A DNA stretch of 64,000 nt, taken from assembly GCF_023856365.1 (NCBI RefSeq), contig NC_064548.1, positions 12,920,142-12,984,141 on the forward strand, read 5' to 3'. The translations under genes were made by a program, and so were the position numbers. Under the pieces are notes generated by a model. The model worked only from the letters and a program-made list of their open reading frames with translations, was not told the origin of the DNA and did not search any database. Below, one piece after another: positions 1 to 26,029 of the stretch (position 1 is the stretch's first letter; every line of letters starts with the position of its first letter). This stretch comes from Brienomyrus brachyistius. Taxonomy: Eukaryota > Chordata > Actinopteri > Osteoglossiformes > Mormyridae.

Positions 1-2937
1 ATGACTGCTTGAGCTGTAACAGCAAATTATTAGTTATTTCCACAATATATTACACACATGCCATGGTGTTGTTTTTCTAAATACAATATAGACTTTACAA
101 CACAGTGAACCTTACGAATGCATCCGCCTTTTTTGTTGAAAGCCCTAGACTAACACGCTGTTAGTCAAGAACACATTAAGCTTTCTGAGCTATAATTAGC
201 TCGTAGGCTGAACAAGTGTAAACAAGGACAGTCACTGCATGCAAGCTAAATGCGTTTCAACTGATAGAATTGGACCTTTTCAACATGTTAAACGTGGAAT
301 GACAATGAGTACATAGAGCGGTAAGAGGAATTCGGTTTCAATCCTTAATAAATCTTTTATAAATACTGCACAAATACAGTATTGAAGTCGTGCTCTTGCT
401 GCCTTTTTAAGAACACAATTCCAGAGTCCTTAATCAAAGAGCGAAAAAACGATGGCGTTACACAGTTACATATCTCCAAAGTACCCCTAGAGGTAATTTT
501 CCATGATTTCATATCCTGCGTGCGTTAAGAGGCGTCAGCGGGGTGTTACAAACGTCATATCGTAAAAAAAGACCTTTATGCGATTCTTGCAACATGATGC
601 TTCACAAAGTTATTAATATAGGCAGTACCAGCTCAAGCCGATGTGGCGCCCTAGGCAAGCACCAGCACCGGCGCCCCACGTCCAAGGCAAAGTGAAATTA
701 GCTGGCAATTCGGCGCCCAAGGCGGCCGCCCGTGTCGCCTATAGGATTGACCGGCCCTGAATGCAAATCGTTTTTCTCTTATTTGTTACCGGTTCGTCGT
801 TGATTTCCCGTTTTTTTCACAGCCTCAGAATCAGCGTGTTATCAGCTGTACGGAACAATCTCTTATCAGACCCAAGGCGTGGGAGGGCTGATTCGTCGCG
901 TTTTATTCACGGCCCTTCCTGCTCCATACTCTTCTCCAATTTTTGACGTCGGTAGGAGGGCTGAGTGTCGAGGTGGTGAGTCTTTCACCAACAGAGGTCC
1001 TTGTGTGTGATGCACTTGATGGAGCAGCCACTAAGGAATGATCCCAGCCAATTACATCCACCTTTGGCAGAAGAATGCTTGTTTACAGCACTGCTAGGGA
1101 TGGAAGACAGTCCATTGTGATTTAAGCTGCTGAATAGATAAAAACACCTTATGTGACTTTGAAACTCAAGATTGTAAGCTGTTCATCCAACATCCAATCG
1201 TGCAACTGGACATTTACTATTGCAATATAGTAAAATGCAGCACAACACTTATTTTGGGAGATTTACTAAAACACTTGGGTCGCAATTTAAGATCCTTAAC
1301 CCTCCAGAATACTAAGGTTTCTGCAGTGGTCCAGGAATAATCAACATACTCTTAGCTTGACTGCTGAAAATCCTCAGTAAAACACTCAGCTAAATAATTG
1401 CTCAAGAGTGACTGTCCTCTTTGACATTACGCATACATCACAGAGTTCACAGAGACAGGTTCATTACTTCGAAAGGTACAAGAAGTCAAAGTGGAAGTGG
1501 CAACAAGATCTTTAAAATTAGAAATAGCTAAGGGGGTGGAGGGTTACAATTATCTGACGTGTCAGCCATCAATTTCCATCTGCCAAAAACTAATTAATTC
1601 AGTTTTGAATAGAGAGAAATCCAATAGCCTCAAGGAAATGCCACAGAAATCCTCAATATCTTACAATACTGTGTTTTTTTTTGTAAAAAAAAAAAAAATA
1701 GCCATCTCAGTTGTAATTCATAACTATAAAATAAAAGTACAATTTTGAATCATAATCCTAATATTTTCCATGTCTTACAGTGAGTTTTACAATCATAACA
1801 CACAAAATGTTTAAAGTGTTTAATGATATTTACTGAGCATAAATTCCAGCCTCCGATAAAAATAACGACAGCAGTTGCTTTGCAGAGAACAAACTTCAGA
1901 ATAACTCCAGATTCATGAACTTAATAAGAAACCTCTCCATCCCACATCTTGTCTACTAACAAAGGCCTTTTTATATATCTTTTTCCCAGCTATAAATCCA
2001 AAGGTCACCACCTAACCACACTTGGTTCACGGTCCGGGTGAGTCTATTGTGTGTGGATCACAGTAAACGAGATCACAGGAGTGGCACTAAATACATTTCC
2101 TGTGAGGATTGAAGACCGGCTCCACGGTCCCGTGGGGCTCACAAAGGGAAACATCGGTGAGCCTCGGGCTCGGGGTGTACGCTAACGACTCCGCTTTGGC
2201 CCCCGACGAGCGGCACCGGGGACCGTGGTCCACACCAGTCTAATCACTCTGGCAGAAACAATGTCTGGTAATGATGCACAGGACCGGAGCACTTTTAATG
2301 ACAATTCATACATAATTCAGCACCTTTCGCTTGGCAGTGTGGCGATACCCTCATTAGCGGGGGCCCTCGGTGCTGTGTCAGATGGTGGCCACACAATCGC
2401 AAGCCTTCATTTCGTCTTTGAGGAGTGCAGCTGCTTCCATGACACGGCCAGCAAAAGGGGGTGCAAAAAAACACAAAAAAAAACAGCACGTCAGTTTGTT
2501 TTATTTAGTGCAAAAAAAAAAAAAAAACCTTACAGTTTGTAAAAACAAGGCTGACACGGAACCTGACACCAGGCAGGGGAAAATAATTAGCTCTCATTTT
2601 CTCAGGGCCTTGTTTCCTTCTTCCCGCTGTGTTTCTACCCACTAAAACCACCACATGTCAGTGGAAATGGGAGGCAATTAGCAGGCTCATTTCAGCCCCG
2701 CCGAACGTACTGAAAAGAGACTATTTATGATGGGACAATGAACAGCTGAAAGATTAAATAACATTTGCCTTTTAAAAAGAAAATGACTTCTGCCTAAATG
2801 GGCCATTTTTGATTATATTCAAACTGCAAGTGGAGGAGCAGTCGTTTGCCACCCTTTAAGACCCTAACAAAAGACCCGGAGCAAGTGGGAATGAATTTAA
2901 AGCGTTGCTTTAGATGAAAGGCCCTTTTTTCCCCCCA

Positions 2938-2969
<32 letters not shown>

Positions 2970-5900
2970 AAGAGCAATACATGCCTTGTTATGAAAGAAA
3001 CACACTTAGCATGATAGTGGTCAATATGTGAGAAAGTGGCTGATACGGGATAATGATGAGTACTTTTACACAGTGAAATGAATATGGAAATTGGATATTT
3101 CCTAGATAAAACGCGCCGCCGACCTAGACATTGTTAAAACGCCAAGATTTTAATTAGCAGTGACAATAGTATATTTTAGAATGAGGATATCAACCTAGAT
3201 GTGTTCAAAATAATTAACCAAGAGGAGATAAATCACTCCGACCTGGGTGGATGGATAAATCTCACTTAAAAGAAGAAATAGATTGCATGGCATTAACACG
3301 GGGCATTATTTTTGCTGTATTTGATATATGACAGCAATTCCTTCAGCTGATTTAACCATAATTCTTACAGCTGTCCTCATAAAGGCTTTGAATCACGCCG
3401 CACTACAGGAGGACGACCTGACTTGGCCGTCCAGGGGTGTCACGGCAGCGGCTGCAGATCTGACCCTTACCTTCTCCCACGTATCTCCCTGCTCAGCCTG
3501 CAGGAGGGAGACCTTGATTTCCCAGGGAATGAGTGAAAAGCAGCAGTATATAAATCTCGTTTCGAAAACAGGCATTCAAGAAAAAAGCGTTCATAATAAT
3601 ATAACCATTCATATCAAAATTCAAATCACTTCTGCGAAAATAATGGTTATAATAAATTCTTTCTTGATGCATCTACTATTAAAAATATTTTTTTCTGAAG
3701 AATGGGCCATATTTGCAGTCTGATCTTACCTTGTAATTCTATTTTAAATAGGAAAAAAGTTACAATGTTTTTTAAAAAATAATTTCTTCTCTTACTTCAG
3801 GTGAACGGACCAGTAGTTAATAGATCTGCATGCTAAGTAATGATGCTGTTGTTTTAATGTTATTGGGTCAGTCTGACTTTCAACCTTACTGTTGTCCTGT
3901 TCTTTTTGTTAGAGTCAGATTTTGCTGTCACCAGGAGAGTCACAGACAGCTTCATGTCACGTGCACTTTCTGGGCTTAAATCACGGGAGACACACGTGCA
4001 TGCAAACGGCAAGAGACACGTTTGAATTGACTGTCTTTCATATGTGGGTGTTCCATGCAAGTGGGATGTGAGTTACTGGCAAGGTTTAGGACTGTTAAGA
4101 GTTCGGCTCTTGGTTTTAAATATATGCTAACAACATGAGTGTAAAGAAACAAAATGCAAGACCCCCCCCCCCAAAAAAAAAAAGACTAAGGAAAAGAATT
4201 ACTGCAGGACCTTCTGAACGATATTTCATCCATTGCTGTTACATTAGCAATAGGCAACACTGGAAAATTAACAGAAAGCATGTTTAATTACTGCGATTAC
4301 AACCAGCGGTATAAGGACACATTTATACATGATAAAATGCATATATATATATTTATTTAAAGTGCTTATGGATCAAAATAGCGCCTAATTTATTTCCCCT
4401 TTTCCAAAAAGATGTGTGCATTTCTACATTCGTGTTTATAGAGTTAAGGGTCAACGGCGAATACTCGAGAATCTCTTTGCTTATGTTGTTTTGCATTATA
4501 AGGCAAAGTGACAAATACATAAACACTTAAAATATAAATACTAATTAGGACATCTCTTGGAAAATGGAAATCATTTTCTTTTACAGTAATGATTTATGAG
4601 ATATTGCATTTTTGTATTTCAAACACCTAGCTTTTGAAAACGGCGAGCATGAATTTAAACTCGTTTCAGTCATGTCTGTTTGTCGGCTATTAATGTAATC
4701 ATGCAGAAACTCCCCAGACAAAAATAATGATTTCACCATTGTGATGAAACGCATAGTAACTAGATAGATTCAATGACGCCTTTAAGAGACAAAGCCTTAA
4801 ATTATCCGTTTTCATTTTGCAGCTGGTAATATCTGTTAATCCAGCATCCAGCTCTGCTTCAGAATAATTTCTATTAAAAGCTTTCAGCGCACTGAAAGCG
4901 TCTTTTTGCCAGCCTTATCCCTCTTCGGCCCAGCTGCTCGTCCCACTTAGAGGGTCGGAAGTAAACAACATCAAAATCCCCTCCTAGCTGCCAAGATCCT
5001 ATTACGTACATCATTTAATTAAAGTGACAAAACATTGCGCTTCGTGGAGCCGTATTATATTTCGCAAATTGCTTGCATCGTTTATTAAATTCCGACGCAT
5101 GCTGTTGACAAAGGGAATCAAATCGGTACTAAAGGAGGAAAGGCAAGTCAGCATAAATCGTGCACTAATTGAGATTCCATTCAAAGCACATAAGCGCGTT
5201 TGGCTCCCTGGAGCGGCCACCCATTCACAAGATGCTGCCCCTAGTGGCCAAGTGCGCAATAGCAGTCTTATCACTTACCCATTCTACCTTTGCTTCTTTT
5301 AACCTCTACACTACAGAGCTGTTTATTAATACAGATATATAGAGTAGCCATATTCGTGTCCCAATAGTGAAAGTTTTAAACTTCACAAACGCATGGTTTC
5401 AGATACTAGCCTCCGTTTGCTAATCCTAGACACGGCTAATAAAATTCCAGGTAGTATCATTTTATATCATGGCACACAAATATATTATTTTGTATTCCAC
5501 TCCGAAAAGCTGCATGGTTAATTAAAAACTTTCGTCAGAAATGTCATGCCGTTTTTAGGTTCTCCGTGGGGGTTTTCTGACCATAACCACTAGAGGGCAG
5601 ACAAAGCCAAATGAAAGCCAGCACAGAGCACGTCAAAAGTTTCTCAGAAATTATATTGGAAAAAAAAAGTCGTGTACAGAAGAAAAAGAAGCAAAACAAA
5701 ATTCACAACGCAAGGTCACATTAAAAATCCAAAACTTAGTACTCATACAAACTAAACTTACTAGAGCTTTAAACAATATGTATGAAACTACAATCGTAAA
5801 TATTAAATATTGATAATATACACATTGACTTTCACACTAGCATGGGTGCAGAAAACCAGCTGGTACCGTAATAACTAACAAATGTGTTCAGAGAGACCAT

Positions 5901-7130
5901 TAAATGAGCAATAACAATAATAACAAATCATAATCAGCAACCACCTTAAACTAAGTGAAACCCTCTTGTTTTCCAGATACTGCTTTCCTAATCCGGTGTA
6001 AGCTCTGGCTTATCCTCAGGTAATTCATGCCTAAGGAAAAGGACACCAGGCTGAGTTTAAATATGGAGGGGACCCGTCACGAGGCTCTCCTGTGTTCAGG
6101 CCTGCCTGGGCTTCTTGAAGTTTCTCAAACACTGATCAAACACAGGCGCTCCTGCGATCTCAAAACATAGGATAGGCACACAAAACGTAGGGGGGCCAGC
6201 AGCCAAAAAGCCACGCGCTGCTCTGTGTTTATAACTGCGCCGGGGCCCCCAAAAGCACAGCATCGCTGAGGTCTGAGCGAACATCTGGCAGAGCGAGTGC
6301 GATAAGCCGCACGCGTGTTTAAGCTGCAGCACGCTGGACATTTCACAGAAGTGGGTTTTATTTTTCTTGTTTATTTTTTTTTGAAAAAAAGGGCAGTAAG
6401 AAGACCTGCAGAACATCCATTGATGGAGTTGGCCAACCCAATGAGGCATGACAGCAGAAGACCAACAGTCCCTGAGGACCTGCATGTGTTCTGACCGAAC
6501 GGTGACCTGCAATCAGATCCCACCACAGCCACGTGAGGACTTAAGGTTTAATATATGCTGCATGTGATGTAAGGGTGGGAAGAGCATGTGATGAGAGGAC
6601 TCTGCAGGGGCACTGTATGCGGGGGGGGGGGGGGTGTTAGGATGAATCCAAGGGCCCCTAGAAGATATGGAACATAATTGTATTGGTCCGGATTGCTGGT
6701 CTCAGTATGACATGCTTTCGTGGGGCCCAAAATCTCCAGTGATGCCTCAGAGGCTTGGGGTCAGTCAGGTTTATGTCCGTTTTATCTCAATGGCGCCCCC
6801 CACTGACACCCCACCGTCAGCGAAAAGGTGCATCATTGTGTGGCGCCGAGACTCGAAATGCCAATTTGCCATAAAAGCGTCTGCGCCTCCCACCCGCGCC
6901 TCCCCTCCGCGGCTTCCTCCTCCGGCTCTCTGCTCCCAGCGTGACGCACTATACATTCGCAGGTGGCGCGTGAAAGTGCCGGCGGGGGTGAGTCTCTGGC
7001 TGGGTCTCCTACGTGCGGCACTCAGGCGGGGCCCTTTTACGCCCTGCTGCAAATGGGCTTTGTGCGGCAGCATCGGCGAAAAAAATAAGGACATTAAACA
7101 ATTAAGCGCCTTTTCTCTATAAACGACTGA
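1..7130. other. AT-rich stretch without a recognised gene
   Basis: No exon, RNA gene or intact mobile element is recognised here on either strand. It lies downstream of the map3k20 beta-specific last exon, so it is either an intron of the longer alpha transcript or intergenic DNA. A short CT run sits at about 2939-2961. The 2.6-5.7 kb part is AT-rich, has no obvious repeat and looks single-copy, so it could hold conserved non-coding elements; that is inference only. Open frames here are short and lack codon or family signals. Confidence 0.5.
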
Positions 7131-7165
7131 AACGGAAAACTATGAAAAATGAACTTGATTGTTGG

Positions 7166-7440
7166 TGACTACAGGTGGCACAGCGGAAACACAGACCGCC
7201 AGGGTCGGGGGTTCAAATCCCGCCCCTGCTCCTTTTGTGTGGCTTTTGTATGTTCTCACCATGTCGCATGGGTTACCTCCATGTGCTCTGCTTCCTGCTC
7301 CGAATATGCAGGTTGGTGAATCATGCATAATTGCAATAAATTGATCATAGTGCATGTGAGATGAACTGGGGTCCAGTGTGGGGTGTGCCCCCACCCTGTG
7401 CCCTATGCATTCTGAGGAAAGCTCCAAGGCTACAATGAAA
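7166..7440 (+). mobile_element. tRNA-derived SINE
   Basis: The head carries a pol III B-box-like GGTTCAAATCC at about 7211, preceded by an A-box-like GTGGCACAGCGG. It is followed by a SINE body mentioning the 'ggggtccagtgtggggtg' type module. It is not a tRNA gene because no anticodon arm or cloverleaf can be completed. Boundaries are approximate. Confidence 0.6.
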
Positions 7441-7644
7441 ATGTATTTGCAGAGATGGAAAGCAGGATCTCCAACTTGTCCAGGGTGGTAAATCATGGGG
7501 GGCTGGAGAAAAATTCCAGAACAATGGTGCACACATCCATCACAGAGCATATGCATTATGGCAAGTTTAGAGTCACCAATTCAAAGGACTGCATGTGTTT
7601 GAACGGCAGCATGAAAACCATGCAACTTGGCGAAAAGATGCATA

Positions 7645-7740
7645 CTCCATTCACTGGGTGGGGGGGGGGGATTCAAACCCACAATCCTTGAGGAAAGGGG
7701 CACCAGCATGACCCACTGAACCACAGCGCCACCCAAGAAC
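7645..7740 (-). mobile_element. tRNA-derived SINE head, reverse orientation
   Basis: Read on the minus strand this begins GGGTGGCGCTGTGGTTCAG and has a B-box-like GGGTTTGAATCC, the usual head of a tRNA-related SINE. It is interrupted by a G-run. Ends are approximate. Confidence 0.55.
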
Positions 7741-7935
7741 AGGCTCTGTTTAATGCTAATCAGTAGCTTGTATCTAAGATATGCATGGACCATGAGTCTT
7801 ATCTATACATATTTGAGGGAAGTTACAGCGTAGTAGACAGTTTACTTGTGACCACAGTTAAAACAAAAGGCCAATGCAGGGTGAACAAAGATCCTCCCCA
7901 CAAGCCACACCAAGAATCAGACTCTAACCGGAGGC

Positions 7936-21427
<13,492 letters not shown>

Positions 21428-23060
21428 CAGTGCTCAGCATGACAGCACCCCCCCCCTCCCTTTGAAATTAAAACTTTTAACTATTTCTCAGTGATTATGA
21501 AGACAATTAGCTTGTATTTTTACAAACCAGTTTTATTAAACATTGATTTGTGTCAACATACGAGTATGATCACCTTCTTTACTTCTTTAGGATAAGAAAA
21601 ATCATACATTTTATTCAAATAAGGTGGTGCAAAAATGATTACACCCAAAAACAGATCCTACTAAATCTAACATTTTGTATGGCCTCCTTCACTTAAGAAC
21701 AGCAGCAACTCTTCTAGACATTGAATGAAGAGGTTTAACATACAGCCTCGTCTCTCGCTCCCCATTCTTAAAGCATGGACTCGTTCAGGTCCTGTATGCC
21801 TGATTGAGAACGACATGCTAACTCGCCTTTTCAGAACCGCCCAGAACTGCTCCTTCGGCTTGAGGTTTGGCGACGTGCTCAGCCACTGAATCACCTTCAC
21901 CCCGTTCTTCTCCAGGAACGCAACAGTGGCCTTAGATGTGCGTTTTGGATCATTGTTGTGTTGGAAGAGTGCACGGTGACAAAGGCCACGGAGTGATGGT
22001 AGCATTTCCTCTCTCAATATGTCACAGTACATCTGCGAGTTCATGGTACCATCTATGAAATGCAGCTCCCCGATACCTGCAGCACTCATGCAGCCCCACG
22101 TAGGGACACTGCCACCACCATGCTTTACTGTTAGGTATCATGCATTTTTCACTGTGCTCCTCACCCTTGCGACGTCATACAGTTTGGAATCCAACAAAAA
22201 GATTAATCTTTGTCTCGTCACGCCGAAGTACGGAGTCCCAGTAGTCTTCGCCTTTGTTAACAAGGGCCCTGGAAAATTCTAGACGGGCTTTTATATGCAT
22301 GGGCTTCAGCGATGGCTTCCTTTGTGGACGACAGCCGTGCATGCCACTCCCTGCAGTGTGTGTCGCACAGTGTCACAGGAAACACTCACCCCAGTTTGAC
22401 TTTCTAATAATTTACCCAACTGTGCTGAAGGAAATGGGCGTGAAAGTTCAACTTCTCTCATCACAAAACGACCTTGACAAGGCGTTAACTCATGTGGACG
22501 GCACAGACGTCCCTGCAAGTTTCCCAAAGGTCCAACCATTTTGAATTACCGTTTGACTGTTGCAACAGTATTCAAACGTATTAGCAATGCCTTACTGATT
22601 TTCCTATAAACTTGACCTTTTTTGTGCAAAGAAATTATTGTCTTTCTCAGACGTAACATTTGCTTTCTATGTGGCACCATTTTGTCAGTGTTGAGTGGAA
22701 CTCGATTTTCTCTCTTAAATACCACTTTTAATGATCAATTGTCCTGTGGCCACCAGTGTGACAATTGATTAGATTCATCTGTTGGTGAATTCCTGATAAT
22801 TACAATTTTATCAGGTGTTTCCCCTAAGACATTCATTGGGGTGTAATTATTTTTGCATCACCTTATTTGAATAAAATGTACTATTTTTCTTATCCTAAAG
22901 AAGTAAAAGAAGGTGATCATACTCGTATGTTGACACAAATCAATGTTCAATAAAACTGGTTTGTAAAAATACAGCTAATTGTCCTCATAATCACTGAGAA
23001 ATGGTTAAAAGTGTTTTTTTTTTATTTCAAACGGGGTTCACTCATTTATGCTGAGCGCTG
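21428..23060 (-). mobile_element. Tc1-type DNA transposon with about 200-bp inverted repeats
   Basis: The element is 1633 bp and is flanked by TA at 21426-21427 and 23061-23062. The ends match as long inverted repeats: CAGTGCTCAGCAT at the left and CAGCGCTCAGCAT read inward from the right. They continue with few differences through the shared 'tcaaataaggtg' region, about 200 bp in. The interior holds a decayed transposase on the minus strand. It sits in the map3k20 5' intron or just upstream. Confidence 0.93.
21667..22680 (-). pseudogene. Decayed Tc1 transposase
   Basis: About 1.0 kb, the usual size of a Tc1 transposase gene (about 340 codons). An N-terminal helix-turn-helix region starts at ATG 22678-22680 with MVPHRKQMLRLRKT and meets an in-frame stop after about 45 codons. 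The middle continues in other frames (HELTPCQGRFVMREVELSRP). The C-terminal part is open from 22089 to 21667, with FIDGTMNS, a FQHNNDPK motif where the family normally has DND, and PKEQFWAVLK retaining the final acidic residue. Stops, frame changes and the altered acidic motif mean it cannot encode an active enzyme. Confidence 0.9.
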
Positions 23061-23062
23061 TA

Positions 23063-24010
23063 AATCATTCATAAAGATGCATAATAAAGATGATGGTTAT
23101 TTGAAATGCACCCCTATTCTAAAACCCTGCTGAAATCCCCCAGCCCCCCAATGCAGATAAAGTGAACCAAGACACTCACTTTCACCGTTATAGAAAAATA
23201 ACTCACATGTCACGGAAAATGCTTAGAATATAGAACAGATAATTCAGATAACACCGTGCTACCGCTGTATATGACGTTTGCCTGAAACCAAATTAATTTA
23301 ATACCGCTTTTTCCGATCAGTTACCGTATTATACTAATATCAAAGCAAAAACTTTAACAACAATTTAAGAATTGACGGTCTTTTTCATATTTTGCTCTGT
23401 ACAAGGAAGCTAACAAATGTAACAACGAGCTATTACTGCCTTGTTAAGCCACAGTTCTCCCACCTGTTCATCTGTCCAGATTTGGCACCAGCGCAAAATT
23501 TGCACCTGCATATTTCCAGTTTCTATATTTTGTTTTGTTGTTTATTATAATTATGCTTGCAAATTAGTTTAACTTAAAATATAGTAAATTTAGGTTAATA
23601 AGAAGTAAAAAGCTAAAAAAAACTTTATAAATCTAGCACCAAATGTTCATCCAGGCTCACGCGTCAAAAAAATCCGGACATTTTTAGTGTACTGCTACGT
23701 CACTCAATTGTTTCAGTCACCCACATTATCATGTTGAATTATATCATTTGTACGTCAGTTGCCCAAGTTGAATCAGTTGCCAGGCAAACCAGAAAGATTA
23801 TTACCAATGCTTCACTAAGGCAAATGAGGCAATCACGCCTTGTTTATTTCTTAAATTGTACTAAACTTTAGGGAATAGCCCGCACAAGTACCCCTACTAT
23901 CACACTGTGAAAGGCATGTCCGTGAAACTTTTCCACTTTCTGTTGTTATTTCTGCAAACCCATTTGCCTAAGCAATGTTACAAACTACAGTTGCTAGTAT
24001 TTAATGAAAG
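23063..24010. other. Non-coding DNA between the Tc1 element and the putative map3k20 promoter
   Basis: AT-rich, with no recognised exon, RNA gene or repeat. Confidence 0.5.
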
Positions 24011-24023
24011 AAAACATACATAC

Positions 24024-24240
24024 CTTCAGTTTTCCCACGGCTCAGCTCCCTAGACCCCGAAATGAGTATGTGCAGCCCTCGCGCTCTCTGACGTTTTCTT
24101 CCCCTTCGCTTCACTAGCTTCTTCCTTAACAGGACTGCCAGGCGTCCACGGGGCGCTGGGGGGGGAGAAACTTCAGCAAATTCACACAAGAGCTCCACTC
24201 AACGGACGGCAACGGGACACCGCTATAATTTAACCGCCAT
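24024..24240 (-). promoter_or_regulatory. map3k20: Tentative non-coding first exon and promoter of map3k20
   Basis: On the minus strand GGGAAAACTGAAG|GTATGT gives a good donor at 24022-24023. The 200 bp upstream are richer in GC and CpG than their surroundings. A transcript starting near 24240 would splice to the exon that ends near 20178. An alternative reading is an internal exon with acceptor CCCCCCCCAG at about 24158. No coding similarity is claimed. Confidence 0.4.
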
Positions 24241-24249
24241 GTATTACAA

Positions 24250-25245
24250 AACGCCTACCGGCCTAAAATATTAATGGCCCACCGTCCCAGGTTGCACAAA
24301 GCGCCACATATTTTAGGGAGAATATCACCAATTTTCCCAAACCCTCTATAGCACAAACAATTAAACTAATCAGTTTCACTGGCAAAACAATTTAATAATT
24401 ACTTCATCTGACTAAAATTACAATTAAGCAATACAAGACGTCCGTTTTGTTGTAAAATAGGATATTACAATAAAGGCTTTAAAGTTGTGTTGGAACAAAA
24501 ATGTAATTCAACTGAAGTCAAATCAGTTCTAGGTCAAAAACTATATATCAATGATCAAGAATCCTCCTACACCACAGTGAATAAAGAGAAAGTAACATAT
24601 GCAGTGCTATTTTATTTGTTCGCTTACTCACTTAAACATTATATTAGGTTTGATCCCCTAGAATGAAAAGATGTGGCACGTTTTATAGAAAAAGTACAAA
24701 ACTTACAAATAAATATCCATGCAGAGACACTTTATATGGTTCCATAACTTCATAACTGATCTTCCCTGCATAACTGCATTTCTCCTTGTTCTCTTGATCT
24801 TACTGTCCTGCGATCCCTTGTGGCACCAGACACAAAACACACTAAACAAAAAAATCTTTTTGACATATTTCCTACGCCTGAGCCCCACAGGGTCCCTTTA
24901 TGCCCAGTAGCCTTAATAATAAACTAGCAGCAGGAAAGCGGCATGTAAGACCTAACCCTAGATCAGAAAATACATTCATTTTGAGTAGTATTGGTGGAGC
25001 AGAATACGCATTTTAACAGAAAAACATGCCTGAAAATTTCCTAAATTAAAGATAAATATTTATAATTAAAACTCAAGATTTTTTTGTAAAAAAAACCATT
25101 TAATAAGTCTGCTATATTTACAGAATACATTGAAATAGAGCGGCTGGCAACAGCAGATAACTTATAGGGAACCTCTGCTCTAATAAACTCCGCAGCATGC
25201 TGAGGTCAAGAGTAATAAAGTCAGACATTTCACATCGTACATAAA
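24250..25245. other. Short intergenic stretch between rapgef4 and map3k20
   Basis: About 1 kb of AT-rich DNA between the likely 3' end of rapgef4 and the tentative map3k20 first exon. Nothing else is recognised. Confidence 0.5.
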
Positions 25246-25249
25246 ATAA

Positions 25250-25901
25250 TCAGCACAAAGGACAAAATGCTTTTTATTTAATTTACAAAACTCTGTGAAT
25301 TGTAAGACAACTAGTAGTACTGCATCACCAGTTATGAAAACCTGGGATTTATTCTGCATCTAGAATAAATGATACCTCTATATTCATATGCCCAACGTAA
25401 TATCGCAGTTAAAAAAAATATTAGGTGCACTTTGAGAGCTATATAAATAAACTCTAGATGTCTGCTGATAAATACTATATTTGAATGGCTTTGCCTGTTA
25501 CCGATTTAGGATACAGTTCTTTTTTGTCTTAAAATGGATGATGGGATGATTTTATTTTGATTACATTGTACAGCTGTGAACACAGCAAGGGAGAATTCAG
25601 CACTTTGAGGGTATCGTCTTAGTATGAGCTGTTAAAGAAGTAAAACTGTAGCATAAGGAAAATACATTCAGAAAGTTCTTGGGACAGGTACACTCAGGCA
25701 TCTATGGTGGTTGACATGCGATAGCACGAGGGAGACGGAAAAGAATGGGAGTATGATGGAGAAAGGGAAAGAAAGGTGAGGGAGTGATGTAAAGATGGAG
25801 ATGGCGTCAGTGCTGCCACGTCCGGCCTGCTGTCAGTGATGCGGAGAGCTCTGATTGGGTGCTTCAGATCCAGGTGCATTCAGTGCTTAGGCTGGCAAGG
25901 C
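25250..25901 (-). other. rapgef4: Likely rapgef4 3'UTR
   Basis: The stretch follows the rapgef4 stop codon on the minus strand. A canonical AATAAA lies at 25273-25278 (minus), about 620 bases after the stop, which would give a 3' end near 25250. This is inferred from the signal alone. Confidence 0.5.
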
Positions 25902-26029
25902 TCAGGTCCTGCGTGCCTCCAGTCTGTGGGAGAGCTGGGACAGTGTCCTTTGGTTGTCGATGACAGTCAGCTGACGCACGCAACTCCGCACATCCTGGTG
26001 GTTCTTATTGGCCAGGGACACATCAGGGC
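25902..26029 (-). CDS. rapgef4: rapgef4 last coding exon
   Basis: 128 bp encoding [31 protein letters not shown] and the terminus SHRLEARRT, then TGA. Acceptor CCTCAG. This is the conserved C-terminal end of the GEF domain. Confidence 0.96.

Noticed and set aside
6096..7122. Overlapping open frames of 107-151 codons on both strands
   Set aside because: GC-rich sequence with few stops; no family similarity, splice sites or start context found.
7205..7225. tRNA genes at the B-box-like sites (also 15653, 30260, 33228, 40744, 40925, 41405)
   Set aside because: No cloverleaf or anticodon arm can be completed; each continues into a SINE body.
24001..24198. 66-codon minus-strand open frame as a coding start of map3k20
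   Set aside because: The conserved ZAK N-terminus starts at 20155, so this frame is at best 5'UTR.
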